Below are positions 1-8,853 of a stretch of 64,000 bases of DNA, in pieces. A program made the position numbers and the translations under genes. How positions within the stretch are numbered: the stretch's first letter is position 1; each line of letters starts with the position of its first letter. Under the pieces are notes generated by a model. The model ran no database searches and was not told where the DNA came from. It saw only the letters and a list, made by a program, of their open reading frames with translations. The stretch comes from Saprospiraceae bacterium (GTDB taxonomy: Bacteria; Bacteroidota; Bacteroidia; Chitinophagales; Saprospiraceae). Location: positions 48,595-112,594 of the forward strand of contig JAGQWR010000025.1 in assembly GCA_020437105.1 (NCBI GenBank). The letters run 5' to 3'.

Positions 1-451
1 CGCTTTGCTCGGTGACAAAGAGGTGATCTGAAATCCGGTCGGTTAAAATGCGGTTGATTTCCTCCGGCATTTGGCGATCTCCACTGCGCAGGCCGGCCTC
101 GACATGTACGAGTGGAATATGATTTTTAACGGCTACCAAGGCACAGGCTATTGTCGAATTAACGTCTCCGACCACCAACACCACATCCGGTTTTTCTTTG
201 TTGACGACCTCTTCAAATTTGAGCATGATACCGGCAGTCTGCATGGTATGTGTTCCGCCACCTACGCCAAGGTAATAATCCGGGGTGGGTAACTCCAGCT
301 GCCGAAAAAACACGTCGCTCATCCGGGCATCATAATGTTGTCCGGTGTGGAGTACCAGCGATTCGATCTGAGGTCTTTTGGAAAACTCCCGGTGTAGGGG
401 AGCCACCTTCATAAAATTGGGGCGTGCCCCTACTACATTAATAATCTTCAT
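1..451 (-). CDS. wecB: UDP-N-acetylglucosamine 2-epimerase (non-hydrolysing), partial
   Basis: This is the N-terminal 150 codons of a gene that runs off the left edge; the ATG is at 449-451. The translation begins MKIINVVGARPNFMK and continues through VVGDVNSTIACA, HVEAGLRSGD and PEEINRILTD, the signature blocks of non-hydrolysing UDP-GlcNAc 2-epimerases (WecB/MnaA). These enzymes interconvert UDP-GlcNAc and UDP-ManNAc in the cytoplasm to feed ManNAc or ManNAcA into surface glycans. The start does not resemble hydrolysing NeuC. It lies 4 bases after the glycosyltransferase stop and is the last gene of the glycan operon in this window. The C-terminal catalytic part is not visible. Confidence 0.9.
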   Translation of the reverse strand, partial: MKIINVVGARPNFMKVAPLHREFSKRPQIESLVLHTGQHYDARMSDVFFRQLELPTPDYYLGVGGGTHTMQTAGIMLKFEEVVNKEKPDVVLVVGDVNSTIACALVAVKNHIPLVHVEAGLRSGDRQMPEEINRILTDRISDHLFVTEQS

Positions 452-455
452 TTTC

Positions 456-1562
456 TTATTTAGTCAAGTCTGAAAACATCCGCTGCAGGTGTGTGGTAGC
501 GTTTTCCAGACTATTGTTTGTCAGTACCCGTTCACGCCCGGCCTTGCCGACCTGTAATCGCTTTTCGGGATGCTGTGCTAATTCTGTAAAAATGGAAGCC
601 ATCTTTCCTGCATCTCCCGGCTCAAACAAATAGCCATTTACCCCATCGGTGATGAGGTCGGGGAGGGAGCTAATTGCCGAGACAATGACGGGAAGGCCCG
701 AGGCCATCGCTTCCAGTGGCGCATTGGGGTAGCCCTCCCGATAAGAAGGAAGTACGAAGGCATCACATTCCCGCAACACATCCATTTTGTCGGTGCCTGT
801 GATCCAGTTTCGCATATCAACTTTCCCTTCCAGCTTTCGATCCTTTATTTGTTTCAGCACCTCTTCGAAGTGTGTCCCGTTGCCACCAACGACAAATTGT
901 ATGGGCAAGTCCCGAACCATTTCTGCGGCATCCAGCAAATCGAAGATACCTTTATTTTGATTTATCCAGCCCAGGAAAAGGACTTTCATCTCCTTTCTGG
1001 ATTGCCGAATGCTTAAATCCGGGACATTAGCCAGATAGGGATCGGAGGATATCCAGTTGTGGATCACCACATATTTTTCATCCGGGCCACCGGCCAGATT
1101 TTGATAAAATTCCTGCCAGGATTCTCCCTGACAAATTACCCGATCTACCAACGAAATGGTATTCCGAACGTAGTTGTGCATCCATTTTGAATTCTCCATG
1201 GAATCGAGGATCAATCCGGATCGCGGAGCAAACATAACGGGCTTATGATAGCGTTTAGCCATCCGGGCCATCAATCCTTTTTCTACAAAACTAAATCCGG
1301 CAGAAGAAAAGATTAGCACCTGATCGACCTCTCCTTTGCGGAGCACCCGGTACATTTCAGCAAATCGCTGAATTGCTTTTTTCAGCCTGTACAGAAAGCT
1401 CCTTTTTTGGTTGGTCTCGGCCATGGTATCCAGGAGATGCCAATTGATGGTTTTTCCCCAGTCACTTTCCACCAGACTGGTGCAGGCAAAAGCCTGTCCG
1501 CCAACATGGCCGCTTTTGCCAATTTTTTGGAAGCCTCCAACAAATAATACACGTAAACTCAT
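456..1562 (-). CDS. GT4-family glycosyltransferase
   Basis: A 368-residue GT-B glycosyltransferase of the GT4 (WaaG/RfaB-like) type, expected to add one sugar to the repeat unit on the cytoplasmic face of the inner membrane. Visible blocks are an N-terminal GGFQKIGKSGHVGG loop, VLFLGWINQNKGI (start of the C-terminal domain), and the nucleotide-sugar E-x7-E block REGYPNAPLEAMASGLP. The chosen ATG (1560-1562) overlaps the TGA of the upstream amidotransferase by four bases (ATGA), which suggests translational coupling. An in-frame start at 1613 exists but lies deep in the upstream gene and would add residues unlike the family. The sugar specificity cannot be read from sequence. Confidence 0.88.
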   Translation of the reverse strand: MSLRVLFVGGFQKIGKSGHVGGQAFACTSLVESDWGKTINWHLLDTMAETNQKRSFLYRLKKAIQRFAEMYRVLRKGEVDQVLIFSSAGFSFVEKGLMARMAKRYHKPVMFAPRSGLILDSMENSKWMHNYVRNTISLVDRVICQGESWQEFYQNLAGGPDEKYVVIHNWISSDPYLANVPDLSIRQSRKEMKVLFLGWINQNKGIFDLLDAAEMVRDLPIQFVVGGNGTHFEEVLKQIKDRKLEGKVDMRNWITGTDKMDVLRECDAFVLPSYREGYPNAPLEAMASGLPVIVSAISSLPDLITDGVNGYLFEPGDAGKMASIFTELAQHPEKRLQVGKAGRERVLTNNSLENATTHLQRMFSDLTK

Positions 1563-3475
1563 AGGGTAATCCGGAATCTTTGTGCCCAGCCAAACAACTG
1601 CATGAGCGACCATAATTGGTGACTGGATCGGAATACACTCTGGCCACTTGTGTCGCCTTTTTGTATCAATCCGGATCGGATGATCTTTTTCAAATATTCG
1701 GGATCAAACAAGTCATATAGCACATTGCCCGGGTTCAGCAATTCCTGAACGAGCTTTTCAAAGGAAGCATTTTGATATTGGTGCAGCGGAATACTGAAGC
1801 CTGATTTGGGATGATTAAACACGCTATCAGGCAGTCTGCCTTCCATTATTTTCCGAATCAGGTGTTTGCCTTTACCGTCTTTTATCAGAAAGCGTTCGGG
1901 AAGTTTAGTGCTGGCCTCAAAGAGATCGGGATCCAAAAATGGAGCACGTACTTCCAGGGAGTTTGCCATGCTCATGCGATCTACCTTGATCAACATATCA
2001 AGCGGCAGATTATGGATCAGGCGATAATACATAGCTCTTCGCAAATCCGACCAATCATCTGCAGCGTCCGGGAATCGGGCCATTTCGTTTGGCACTGGCA
2101 TTCGGAAACCGCCTTTTTTTAATTTGGCTAATTCCCTTAGGCTAAACATTTCCTGAATAGCGATTCCCAATTCGTCTTTTGGTACCGAAGCAGCCTCTAA
2201 AGCCCGACGCAGTTGTCGCAGTGTGGAGTTGTTTCCAGTGCCCGGAAAATTTCCTGCTATACCAACTCCAGCCTGAGCCATTGAACGGATCGGGGCAGGT
2301 ATATTCTGGAGTCGCGCTATTTTTGGCCACCATTGAAAAATCGGATACCCTCCAAATAATTCATCCCCCCCATCCCCCGAAAGGGCAACCGTAACGTGTG
2401 TCCGGATTTCTTTGGTGATCAGATAGGTCGGGATCGCGGAGGAGTCCGGAAAAGGCAAACCTACATGGTCAATAACCGTCCAGAAAATTTCTTCGGAGAA
2501 ATCCTGATTGGGAATGGTGATCTCTGTATGATCTGTGCCTAATAATTGAGAGACCTCTCTGGCTATCGGACTCTCATCGTAGCCAGACTCTTCAAATCTT
2601 ACTGTAAAGGTTTTGATTGGGTCCGGGCTGTTTTTCTGCATCCAGGCAACCACCGTACTGGAATCAATTCCGCCCGATAAAAAGGCGCCAAGTGGCACAT
2701 CGCTGATCATTTGCTGTTTGACTGCCTGTTCGAGAATAGGCTCGATGTATTCAATAGCGTCCTGCTCTGTTTTGATATTTGAATCTGCCTCGTATGACGG
2801 CACAAAGTAGGCCTCTTGGGTCCATTGGCCATCGATAAGATGTAGAAAATGTCCCGGTTTGAGGGAATGAACTTCCTGAAGCAGTGTTTGCGGCTCCGGC
2901 ACGATAGTCATGCGGAGGTAATAAGGCAGCGCGTCCTGATTGAGTTTTCTGGGAACAGGCTCTGCTTCCAGGAGCGAAGCAATTTCGCTGGAGAAAAAAA
3001 GCTGGGTTTCTTTTTGGTAATAAAAGAGTGGTTTTTCGCCAAAGCGATCGCGGGCCAGGTAAAAGGCGCCCTTATGATCGTCTTGCAAAACCAGGGCAAA
3101 CATCCCTTTTACCCGTTCCAGCATGCCCTGGAAACCAAACTCCTCGTATAAGTGCACCAGCACTTCCGTGTCAGAATAGGTATAAAAGCTATGTCCTTTT
3201 TCCAGGAGCCATTCACGTAGTTCCGGAAAATTATAGATCTCCCCGTTAAAGAAAACGGAGATTTTTTTGTCCTCGTTGTAGATTGGTTGTTGGCCGGATT
3301 TCAGGTCTATAATTGAAAGCCGGCGCATCGCCAGGGTTGCAGCGGGGGTGCTCCGGTAGCCTGCTTCATCCGGTCCGCGATGTGTAATTGCGGCATTCAT
3401 TTGCCGAACCCAGTCATCTCGCCGGGATACATCGAGTTGTTGATTATGATCAATTATACCGCAGATACCACACAT
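1559..3475 (-). CDS. asnB: Asparagine synthase-like amidotransferase
   Basis: A 638-residue glutamine-hydrolysing asparagine synthetase homologue. Cys2 after Met (MCGICG) is the class II glutaminase nucleophile, with RRLSIIDL, NGEIYN and SDTE typical of the glutaminase domain (about 1-200). The ATP-pyrophosphatase loop SGGIDSS is at residues 267-273, followed by SGDGGDELFGGY and EVRAPFLD. In LPS and capsule clusters such proteins (for example WbpS) are thought to amidate hexuronic acids. Given two nucleotide-sugar dehydrogenases in the same operon, uronate amidation is more likely here than asparagine supply, but that is inference. It is 3 bases from the upstream epimerase gene and overlaps the downstream glycosyltransferase by 4 bases. 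Confidence 0.9.
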   Translation of the reverse strand: MCGICGIIDHNQQLDVSRRDDWVRQMNAAITHRGPDEAGYRSTPAATLAMRRLSIIDLKSGQQPIYNEDKKISVFFNGEIYNFPELREWLLEKGHSFYTYSDTEVLVHLYEEFGFQGMLERVKGMFALVLQDDHKGAFYLARDRFGEKPLFYYQKETQLFFSSEIASLLEAEPVPRKLNQDALPYYLRMTIVPEPQTLLQEVHSLKPGHFLHLIDGQWTQEAYFVPSYEADSNIKTEQDAIEYIEPILEQAVKQQMISDVPLGAFLSGGIDSSTVVAWMQKNSPDPIKTFTVRFEESGYDESPIAREVSQLLGTDHTEITIPNQDFSEEIFWTVIDHVGLPFPDSSAIPTYLITKEIRTHVTVALSGDGGDELFGGYPIFQWWPKIARLQNIPAPIRSMAQAGVGIAGNFPGTGNNSTLRQLRRALEAASVPKDELGIAIQEMFSLRELAKLKKGGFRMPVPNEMARFPDAADDWSDLRRAMYYRLIHNLPLDMLIKVDRMSMANSLEVRAPFLDPDLFEASTKLPERFLIKDGKGKHLIRKIMEGRLPDSVFNHPKSGFSIPLHQYQNASFEKLVQELLNPGNVLYDLFDPEYLKKIIRSGLIQKGDTSGQSVFRSSHQLWSLMQLFGWAQRFRITL

Positions 3476-3478
3476 AGA

Positions 3479-4531
3479 TTAGAGGTAATAGCTTTTATAC
3501 CAGTTTACAAAATGGGCGAGGCCTGTTCGCAGGTCGGTTTTTGGTCTGAACCCGGTTAGCTGGTACAGGTCATCTATATCTGCGTAGGTTTTAACAATAT
3601 CGCCGGCCTGCATATCTTCAAACTGCATGACCGCTTTTTTACCCAGAAGGTCTTCCAGTGTCTGGATGAACTCCATGAGTTCGACCGGTTTATTATTGCC
3701 GATATTATATAAGGCAAAAGGTGCCGAAGATTTATGTACAGCCATTTCGGTACCATTTGCGGCAGGCACCGGTGCTTCCAAGAGTTTAATAATGCCATTG
3801 ACCACATCTTCCACATAGGTAAAATCGCGGCGCATTTTTCCGTGGTTAAAAACCCGGATAGGTTGTCCGGCCAGAATACGGCGTGTAAAATGGAAATAGG
3901 CCATATCCGGCCGGCCATAGGGGCCATATACGGTGAAAAACCGGAGGCCGGTCGTTGGGATATTGAATAAATGGCTATAGGTATGTGCCATTAACTCATT
4001 AGATCGCTTGCTGGCGGCATACAGGCTCACCGGGTGGTCAACCGGATCAGCCGTTGAAAAAGGCACTTTCGTATTTAATCCATACACACTGGAGCTACTT
4101 GCGTAAATCAGGTGTTTGACTCCGCTGGTTCTACAGCCTTCCAAAATATTTAGAAAGCCTGAAACATTGCTTTTTATATAAGAGCGGGGCGCTTCGAGGC
4201 TGTACCTGACACCTGCCTGTGCGGCCAGGTTTATCACCATATCCGGTTTTTCACTTTCAAACAGGCGGTCGATTGCTTCCGAAGATTCCATATCCATTCG
4301 GTAGAAAGCAAACCTGTTGCCAGCCTGTACTGGTCCGCGAACGGCTGTAAGCAAATCAACATCCAGGTTAAGTTCGCGTAAGCGATCTAATTTCAGGTTT
4401 GGGTCATAATAGCTATTCAGGTTATCGAGTCCCACAACCTGCCAGTCTGTTTTTGACAAGAGGCCTTGTATCAGGTGAAAACCAATAAAGCCGGCTGCAC
4501 CAGTAACCAGAATTTTAGGTGGCTTACTCAT
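3479..4531 (-). CDS. NAD-dependent sugar epimerase, UDP-glucuronate 4-epimerase-like
   Basis: A 350-residue extended short-chain dehydrogenase. It has the Rossmann motif GAAGFIG near residue 12, LDNLNSYYD as in CapI/UDP-glucuronate 4-epimerases, SSSVYG, and the catalytic YxxxK in YAASKRSNE. RFFTVYGPYGRPDMAYF is also characteristic of the UDP-GlcA to UDP-GalA group. The likely role is making a 4-epimerised uronic acid nucleotide for the glycan. No UDP-glucose 6-dehydrogenase is certain in the window, although the CBS-fused dehydrogenase at 20596-22356 might supply the substrate. It sits 12 bases downstream of a sulfotransferase. The epimerase family is clear; the substrate is less so. Confidence 0.85.
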   Translation of the reverse strand: MSKPPKILVTGAAGFIGFHLIQGLLSKTDWQVVGLDNLNSYYDPNLKLDRLRELNLDVDLLTAVRGPVQAGNRFAFYRMDMESSEAIDRLFESEKPDMVINLAAQAGVRYSLEAPRSYIKSNVSGFLNILEGCRTSGVKHLIYASSSSVYGLNTKVPFSTADPVDHPVSLYAASKRSNELMAHTYSHLFNIPTTGLRFFTVYGPYGRPDMAYFHFTRRILAGQPIRVFNHGKMRRDFTYVEDVVNGIIKLLEAPVPAANGTEMAVHKSSAPFALYNIGNNKPVELMEFIQTLEDLLGKKAVMQFEDMQAGDIVKTYADIDDLYQLTGFRPKTDLRTGLAHFVNWYKSYYL

Positions 4532-4543
4532 ATACTCTTGTCA

Positions 4544-5377
4544 TCAAATGGGTGGTTGCTCTCGTCCAAACAGCAAAGGTTGCCAGACTTTACCAAGTAA
4601 AAAATTTGTCCCCTTTTGCTTAAGGTAAAGCAGGGGAGATACTTTATAAGATTTTAATTGCGCTAAAAAAACCTGTTCTTTCTCTGCCAAATTACCAGGA
4701 AATCGATTCAGGTACCGGGGCCATAATTCCTGTCTGACAAATTCAACTAACTTGATATCTTCCTGATTACATGCCCGGTAGCGCTCCTGTGTTTCAGGCG
4801 ACAAAGACTCCCATGTTATCTCATTTGTACCGTAGTCCTTGACGTTGTCTTTTACATATCGAACATCCAGTTTTTTGCCTGGCCATTCATTTTGCAAAAG
4901 CAGTAAGGAGCGATTAAATTCTTCCATCAGACCAACGAAGGAATATTTCTCCAAAAGGATATCTCTGGCCTTTTCAAAAGAGCGTTCACCTGCGATTCGA
5001 AAACATTGAAAATTGTGGTAGTAGGGCTCCTCCACATAACTTTCGGGCGTCCAGGCCTGACTCATGATGTTTTTTTTCCAGTTAATACTAGACATATATC
5101 GTCGGATCGGATCACGCAAAAAAGTCATGTAGAATATGGGCCTTTGCAAAACAGCTTCATACTGAAGAAAGGCACCCATGCGGTGGCCTCCCACTCCACT
5201 TATTTTTAATGGCCAGCGCCTCAGAAGCAATTCCAGCTCATCTGCTTTCAAATGCTCTCCGAATCCTGGGTGTGGGGAGATATATCCCGGTAAAGCATGA
5301 TGGAGCATCTGGTGCATAGTCATGCCCCCTGCTTTTTCTATGTGAATAAAACATAGAAATGGATTATCTACACTCAT
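4544..5377 (-). CDS. Sulfotransferase (HS2ST-like Sulfotransfer_2 type)
   Basis: A 277-residue protein whose N-terminus carries FIHIEKAGGMTMH, corresponding to the 5'-phosphosulfate-binding loop of carbohydrate O-sulfotransferases (HIPKTGG type). FLRDPIRRYMSS matches the 3'-phosphate-binding block. It is expected to transfer sulfate from PAPS to a hydroxyl of a sugar. The chosen ATG (5375-5377) overlaps the TGA of the upstream ligase gene (ATGA). A start at 5455 would add 26 basic residues from within that gene and is rejected. It is one of five sulfotransferase genes in the locus and the most different in sequence. Acceptor unknown. Confidence 0.8.
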   Translation of the reverse strand: MSVDNPFLCFIHIEKAGGMTMHQMLHHALPGYISPHPGFGEHLKADELELLLRRWPLKISGVGGHRMGAFLQYEAVLQRPIFYMTFLRDPIRRYMSSINWKKNIMSQAWTPESYVEEPYYHNFQCFRIAGERSFEKARDILLEKYSFVGLMEEFNRSLLLLQNEWPGKKLDVRYVKDNVKDYGTNEITWESLSPETQERYRACNQEDIKLVEFVRQELWPRYLNRFPGNLAEKEQVFLAQLKSYKVSPLLYLKQKGTNFLLGKVWQPLLFGREQPPI

Positions 5378-6675
5378 TCGGAAATGATTTCCTGATCTGG
5401 ATAAAGGTCCTCCTCGTCGTAATACTCTTTTGAGCAAACGGTAATAACAAACCAAAACAAGGCACCTAGGAGTCCTTTACCTGTCATTGCAAAAAGGAGC
5501 AGACCAACGATACAAACAAACAACATCCGATGAAATGGCCGGTTTTTGTCGTTTAATCTGAATTTATCCCATTGAAACTTCGCTGTCAAGAACAAAAAAT
5601 AGGTCCAGAGACCGATCCCGATTACGCCCGTTTCGACGGCAACTTCGATATACATATTATGGAGACTCAAACCCTTATCGCGTACTTCGATAGCATACAC
5701 CAGGTTTCTGTCTACAGGGCCAATGTAATAAGCGAATGTGCCCCGGTCGAGCATTTGTGAAACCCCAAGCCCCATGCCATAAGTATCTACAAATGCCGCA
5801 AAACCGGCTTTGGCCAGGGGTACACGAATATCCTGGGTAGCACCTTGCAGGCGATTGAAGGTTGTGGTTTCTTCCGTTAAGGCTTGGAAATTCGTATTAA
5901 ACAAAACCACCAAAAGTACAGCTCCAAAGATTGGGATTAGCCGCACTTTTGTCTGAGTATCTGAAAGCACAATGGTCATCAGAAACATACAGAATGCAAA
6001 GAGGATAAACCCGCCTCTGGATCCGGTAGCCAGAATAGTGAAAAACATGACCCCGACTAATCCGAAGTAAAACAGGTTTTTCAGTTTTAATAAACTAAAC
6101 CTATTCTTCATAAGTAAATAGGTCAGGAAAACCGTCGCTATCGCCATGCCGTAGGCAGCATAATTCGGGTTATCCGAGAGGCCTTTTTCTCGTGAGGATA
6201 TCTGCAGGATATAAAAATCGACCAAAATAATCAGGCCGTTTATGATGATCCCGGCACACATAAAAGCCAGAATTCTGTTAATCTGCTTATACGTTAAATC
6301 GAGTCTCTTAAACGTCAGAAAAATCAAAGTAAGGAAAGTCATCTGGATTTGGGAGTTCAGAAAACTCCCAAAACTTATATGGAACCCCAGGTTAAAGAGG
6401 AGAAACGTATAAAAGACCCCATAGCCCTGAAAGAGAACGACGAGTATATCAGGCTTAAAAACAAAAAATGGCTTTCTTTTAAAGTCGTAGAAAAAGCCAA
6501 ACAGGAGAATCAAAATGCCAAATAAGCGGTAGGGCTTAAATATTGTTTTTATACCATAGAGGTATTCCAGCAAATCCTCGAAGGGTGCAAAAAAGACATA
6601 GGCACAGAAAAGCACAAACAGTACTTGATTTCTGGTGACTCCCGTCCTTTTATTTGCTGATACCAATTCAGGCAT
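5374..6675 (-). CDS. O-antigen polymerase/ligase family membrane protein (Wzy/WaaL-like)
   Basis: A 433-residue polytopic membrane protein with roughly ten to twelve hydrophobic segments and the TGSRGG motif that precedes the large periplasmic loop of the Wzy_C (O-antigen ligase) family. The loop carries DTYGMGLGVSQM and ends near LSLHNMYIEVAVETG, as in this family, where an N/H-containing segment is part of the active region. In a Wzx/Wzy cluster it most likely polymerises repeat units in the periplasm, though WaaL-type ligation to lipid A core cannot be excluded. It overlaps the upstream glycosyltransferase by 8 bases and the downstream sulfotransferase by 4. Confidence 0.82.
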   Translation of the reverse strand: MPELVSANKRTGVTRNQVLFVLFCAYVFFAPFEDLLEYLYGIKTIFKPYRLFGILILLFGFFYDFKRKPFFVFKPDILVVLFQGYGVFYTFLLFNLGFHISFGSFLNSQIQMTFLTLIFLTFKRLDLTYKQINRILAFMCAGIIINGLIILVDFYILQISSREKGLSDNPNYAAYGMAIATVFLTYLLMKNRFSLLKLKNLFYFGLVGVMFFTILATGSRGGFILFAFCMFLMTIVLSDTQTKVRLIPIFGAVLLVVLFNTNFQALTEETTTFNRLQGATQDIRVPLAKAGFAAFVDTYGMGLGVSQMLDRGTFAYYIGPVDRNLVYAIEVRDKGLSLHNMYIEVAVETGVIGIGLWTYFLFLTAKFQWDKFRLNDKNRPFHRMLFVCIVGLLLFAMTGKGLLGALFWFVITVCSKEYYDEEDLYPDQEIISE

Positions 6676-7828
6676 TCTCCAATTTGTTCCTTAAAAATGC
6701 AGCCACATTAGGGCCATAAAATCGCTCGGCGGCTTTCCGTGCATTCTCTGCCAATTCCAATCTTCTTTCCGGATGATCCAGTAAGTAGCGAGCTCGTTCC
6801 AAAACAACAGCCGGATCCGCTACATCAACTACTTCGGCGCAATCATATTTTTTTAAGTATTGACTTAAAAACGAAAAGGACGGTGAATGCGCAAAAATGG
6901 GTAATCCCGAAATTAAAAAATTAATAGTCCGGGTTGGAAAGATTGTCTCATATTCTTCTTGCGAATATCCTCCGGTAAAGCCGTGGGTTAATACGCAAAC
7001 ATCATTATCCATCAATTCCTTATAGAAATCTTCCTGCTTTACGAAGCCCCGATAGTCAATAGCATCCGCGTCAATCCCACGCATCCGCAAGAGCGCTTTC
7101 GGTACATGGGTAAACATTTTGATATTGATTCGGGGTTCTTGTTTGAGTGCATCCACCAACCTGGCTGTGGCTTCAATATTCGAATTATTGAAGTTGCCAA
7201 TCAACAGAAAGTCGTATTTGTCTTTTACAGCTGTGACATCCACCGGATTTTCTGCTTTGGGCCAGAATTCAAAGGTGTGGATAAGTGGAACAAACTTATC
7301 TATTTCCGGATACGCTTTTTCGTAAAAGCCTTGCATGCCTTCACTCATTACGAAGATGTAATCGGAGTATTCGAAAATGGCGGTTTGAACTTTTTTGGCA
7401 AACCACCTGTGGATTCCTCCTTTCCGGTTTTCCAAATAAGTATTATGAAAATACGAACTAAAGGGAATCCCATTCCACTTAGCGATCAGATAAGAAGCGT
7501 AGAGATAATAGTTATCCGGGTAGGTACCCAATACATAATCACACTTTTCCCGCTTCAAAATCCACCACATCCAGAGCAGAGTGATCGGAAAAATAGCCCA
7601 CCGGAAAGGAGCGAAGAACCGTTTGGCTCTTCCTCTCCAGCTAAAATTTGAGGGAATGTAATAATACCTGGGTAGATTCGAATCGCGCTTTATGCGTCCT
7701 AACCCCATTATCTGTTCCCCAACTACAACAAGTTCATCCCTGCTAAAATTATTAGCGAGGGATTCACTGACAAATCCCGCTGCTCCCGTGTTTGGTAGAA
7801 TACTAAAACTTGCAAAAAGAATTTTCAT
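6668..7828 (-). CDS. Glycosyltransferase, GT-B fold
   Basis: A 386-residue glycosyltransferase with GT4-like architecture. The N-terminal FASFSILPNTGAAGFVSE resembles the acceptor-side loop of GT-B enzymes, DFLLIGNFNNSNIEAT starts the second domain, and QEEYETIFPTRTINFLISG occupies the place of the nucleotide-sugar binding block (with PTRTINFL rather than a classic E-x7-E). The C-terminus ends in a helix of the LELAENARKAAERFYG type common to GT4 proteins. It is flanked by the GDP-mannose epimerase gene (16 bases upstream) and the ligase/polymerase gene. Donor and acceptor are unknown. Confidence 0.8.
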   Translation of the reverse strand: MKILFASFSILPNTGAAGFVSESLANNFSRDELVVVGEQIMGLGRIKRDSNLPRYYYIPSNFSWRGRAKRFFAPFRWAIFPITLLWMWWILKREKCDYVLGTYPDNYYLYASYLIAKWNGIPFSSYFHNTYLENRKGGIHRWFAKKVQTAIFEYSDYIFVMSEGMQGFYEKAYPEIDKFVPLIHTFEFWPKAENPVDVTAVKDKYDFLLIGNFNNSNIEATARLVDALKQEPRINIKMFTHVPKALLRMRGIDADAIDYRGFVKQEDFYKELMDNDVCVLTHGFTGGYSQEEYETIFPTRTINFLISGLPIFAHSPSFSFLSQYLKKYDCAEVVDVADPAVVLERARYLLDHPERRLELAENARKAAERFYGPNVAAFLRNKLENA

Positions 7829-7844
7829 GTTTGTTTTGTCACTA

Positions 7845-8813
7845 TTATTTTACAGCCGAAGCGGCTTGCTTTTCTATCCAGGCGTATGTTTTTGCCATAC
7901 CTTCCCGCAGAGGTTGTGTCGGTTTCCAGCCTAATTTCTCGTAAATCAGCGCATTGTCTGAATTCCGTCCACGTACACCTTCTGGTCCTTCAATGTGGTG
8001 TTTGTTTATTTTCTTTCCAGAAATGGTTGCAATGATATCAACAAACTCATTGATCGAAACCATTTCTTCCGATCCGATATTGACCGGGCCGGTCCAATCT
8101 GATTCCATCAGGCGGCGAACGCCTTCAAGACATTCATCGATGTACAGAAAAGACCGGGTTTGTTTTCCATCACCCCAGATATCGATTGTACCACCATCCT
8201 CAGCGTGGATAATTTTCCGACAAAGCGCTGCTGGCGCTTTTTCCTTACCGCCATCCCAGGTACCCATCGGACCAAAGATATTGTGGAAACGGGCCACGCG
8301 TACTTCCAAACCGTAGTTGCGATAGTAAGAAAGGTACAAACGTTCGCTAAAGAGTTTTTCCCAACCATACTCACTATCGGGCATTGCAGGATAGGCAGAA
8401 TCTTCCGAGCACTTCGGATTATCCGGATCAAGCTGGTTGTATTCCGGGTACATACATGCAGAAGAGGAATAAAAGATTTTCTTAACGCCATGTAGTCTGG
8501 CCATTTCAACCATATTCAGGTTAATGGTCGCTGAGTTGTGCATGACAACCGCATCATGGTCGCCTGTAAAAATGTAACCTGCACCCCCCATATCAGCAGC
8601 CAATTGGTAAACTTCGTCTATTTGCCGATCAAAGAGGGCTTCACATACACGTGGATCTCTTAAATCACCAATTACAAAATCATCGGCTTTATCGTTACCA
8701 TATTCATTGTGTTTCAAATCAACACCACGTACCCAGTAACCCTCTGATTGAAGGCGATTAACAAGGTGGCCGCCAATAAATCCGCCGGCGCCACAAACAA
8801 GAGCAGTTTTCAT
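7845..8813 (-). CDS. GDP-mannose 3,5-epimerase-like
   Basis: A 322-residue extended SDR protein with Rossmann motif GAGGFIG near residue 8. It keeps the blocks that mark plant-type GDP-D-mannose 3',5'-epimerase: YSSSACMYPEYNQL, the catalytic Y in EYGWEKL, RFHNIFGPMGTW, GGKEKAPAA, GDGKQTRSF and HHIEGPEGVRGRNSDN. That enzyme converts GDP-D-mannose to GDP-L-galactose (and GDP-L-gulose), so the glycan may contain L-galactose or L-gulose. It follows the two alpha/beta-hydrolase genes after a 40-base gap. Bacterial homologues are less well characterised than plant ones, so the exact product is inferred. Confidence 0.85.
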   Translation of the reverse strand: MKTALVCGAGGFIGGHLVNRLQSEGYWVRGVDLKHNEYGNDKADDFVIGDLRDPRVCEALFDRQIDEVYQLAADMGGAGYIFTGDHDAVVMHNSATINLNMVEMARLHGVKKIFYSSSACMYPEYNQLDPDNPKCSEDSAYPAMPDSEYGWEKLFSERLYLSYYRNYGLEVRVARFHNIFGPMGTWDGGKEKAPAALCRKIIHAEDGGTIDIWGDGKQTRSFLYIDECLEGVRRLMESDWTGPVNIGSEEMVSINEFVDIIATISGKKINKHHIEGPEGVRGRNSDNALIYEKLGWKPTQPLREGMAKTYAWIEKQAASAVK

Positions 8814-8853
8814 AATGATTATTTTTTTCTTGTTGGTTAAGTATTTCTATTAA

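Noticed and set aside
1563..1613. Longer start for the GT4 gene
   Set aside because: The extension lies inside the asnB coding region; the ATGA overlap at 1559-1562 gives a better start.
7106..7651. A 181-codon plus-strand frame
   Set aside because: It lies opposite a good GT-B glycosyltransferase and has no family resemblance.
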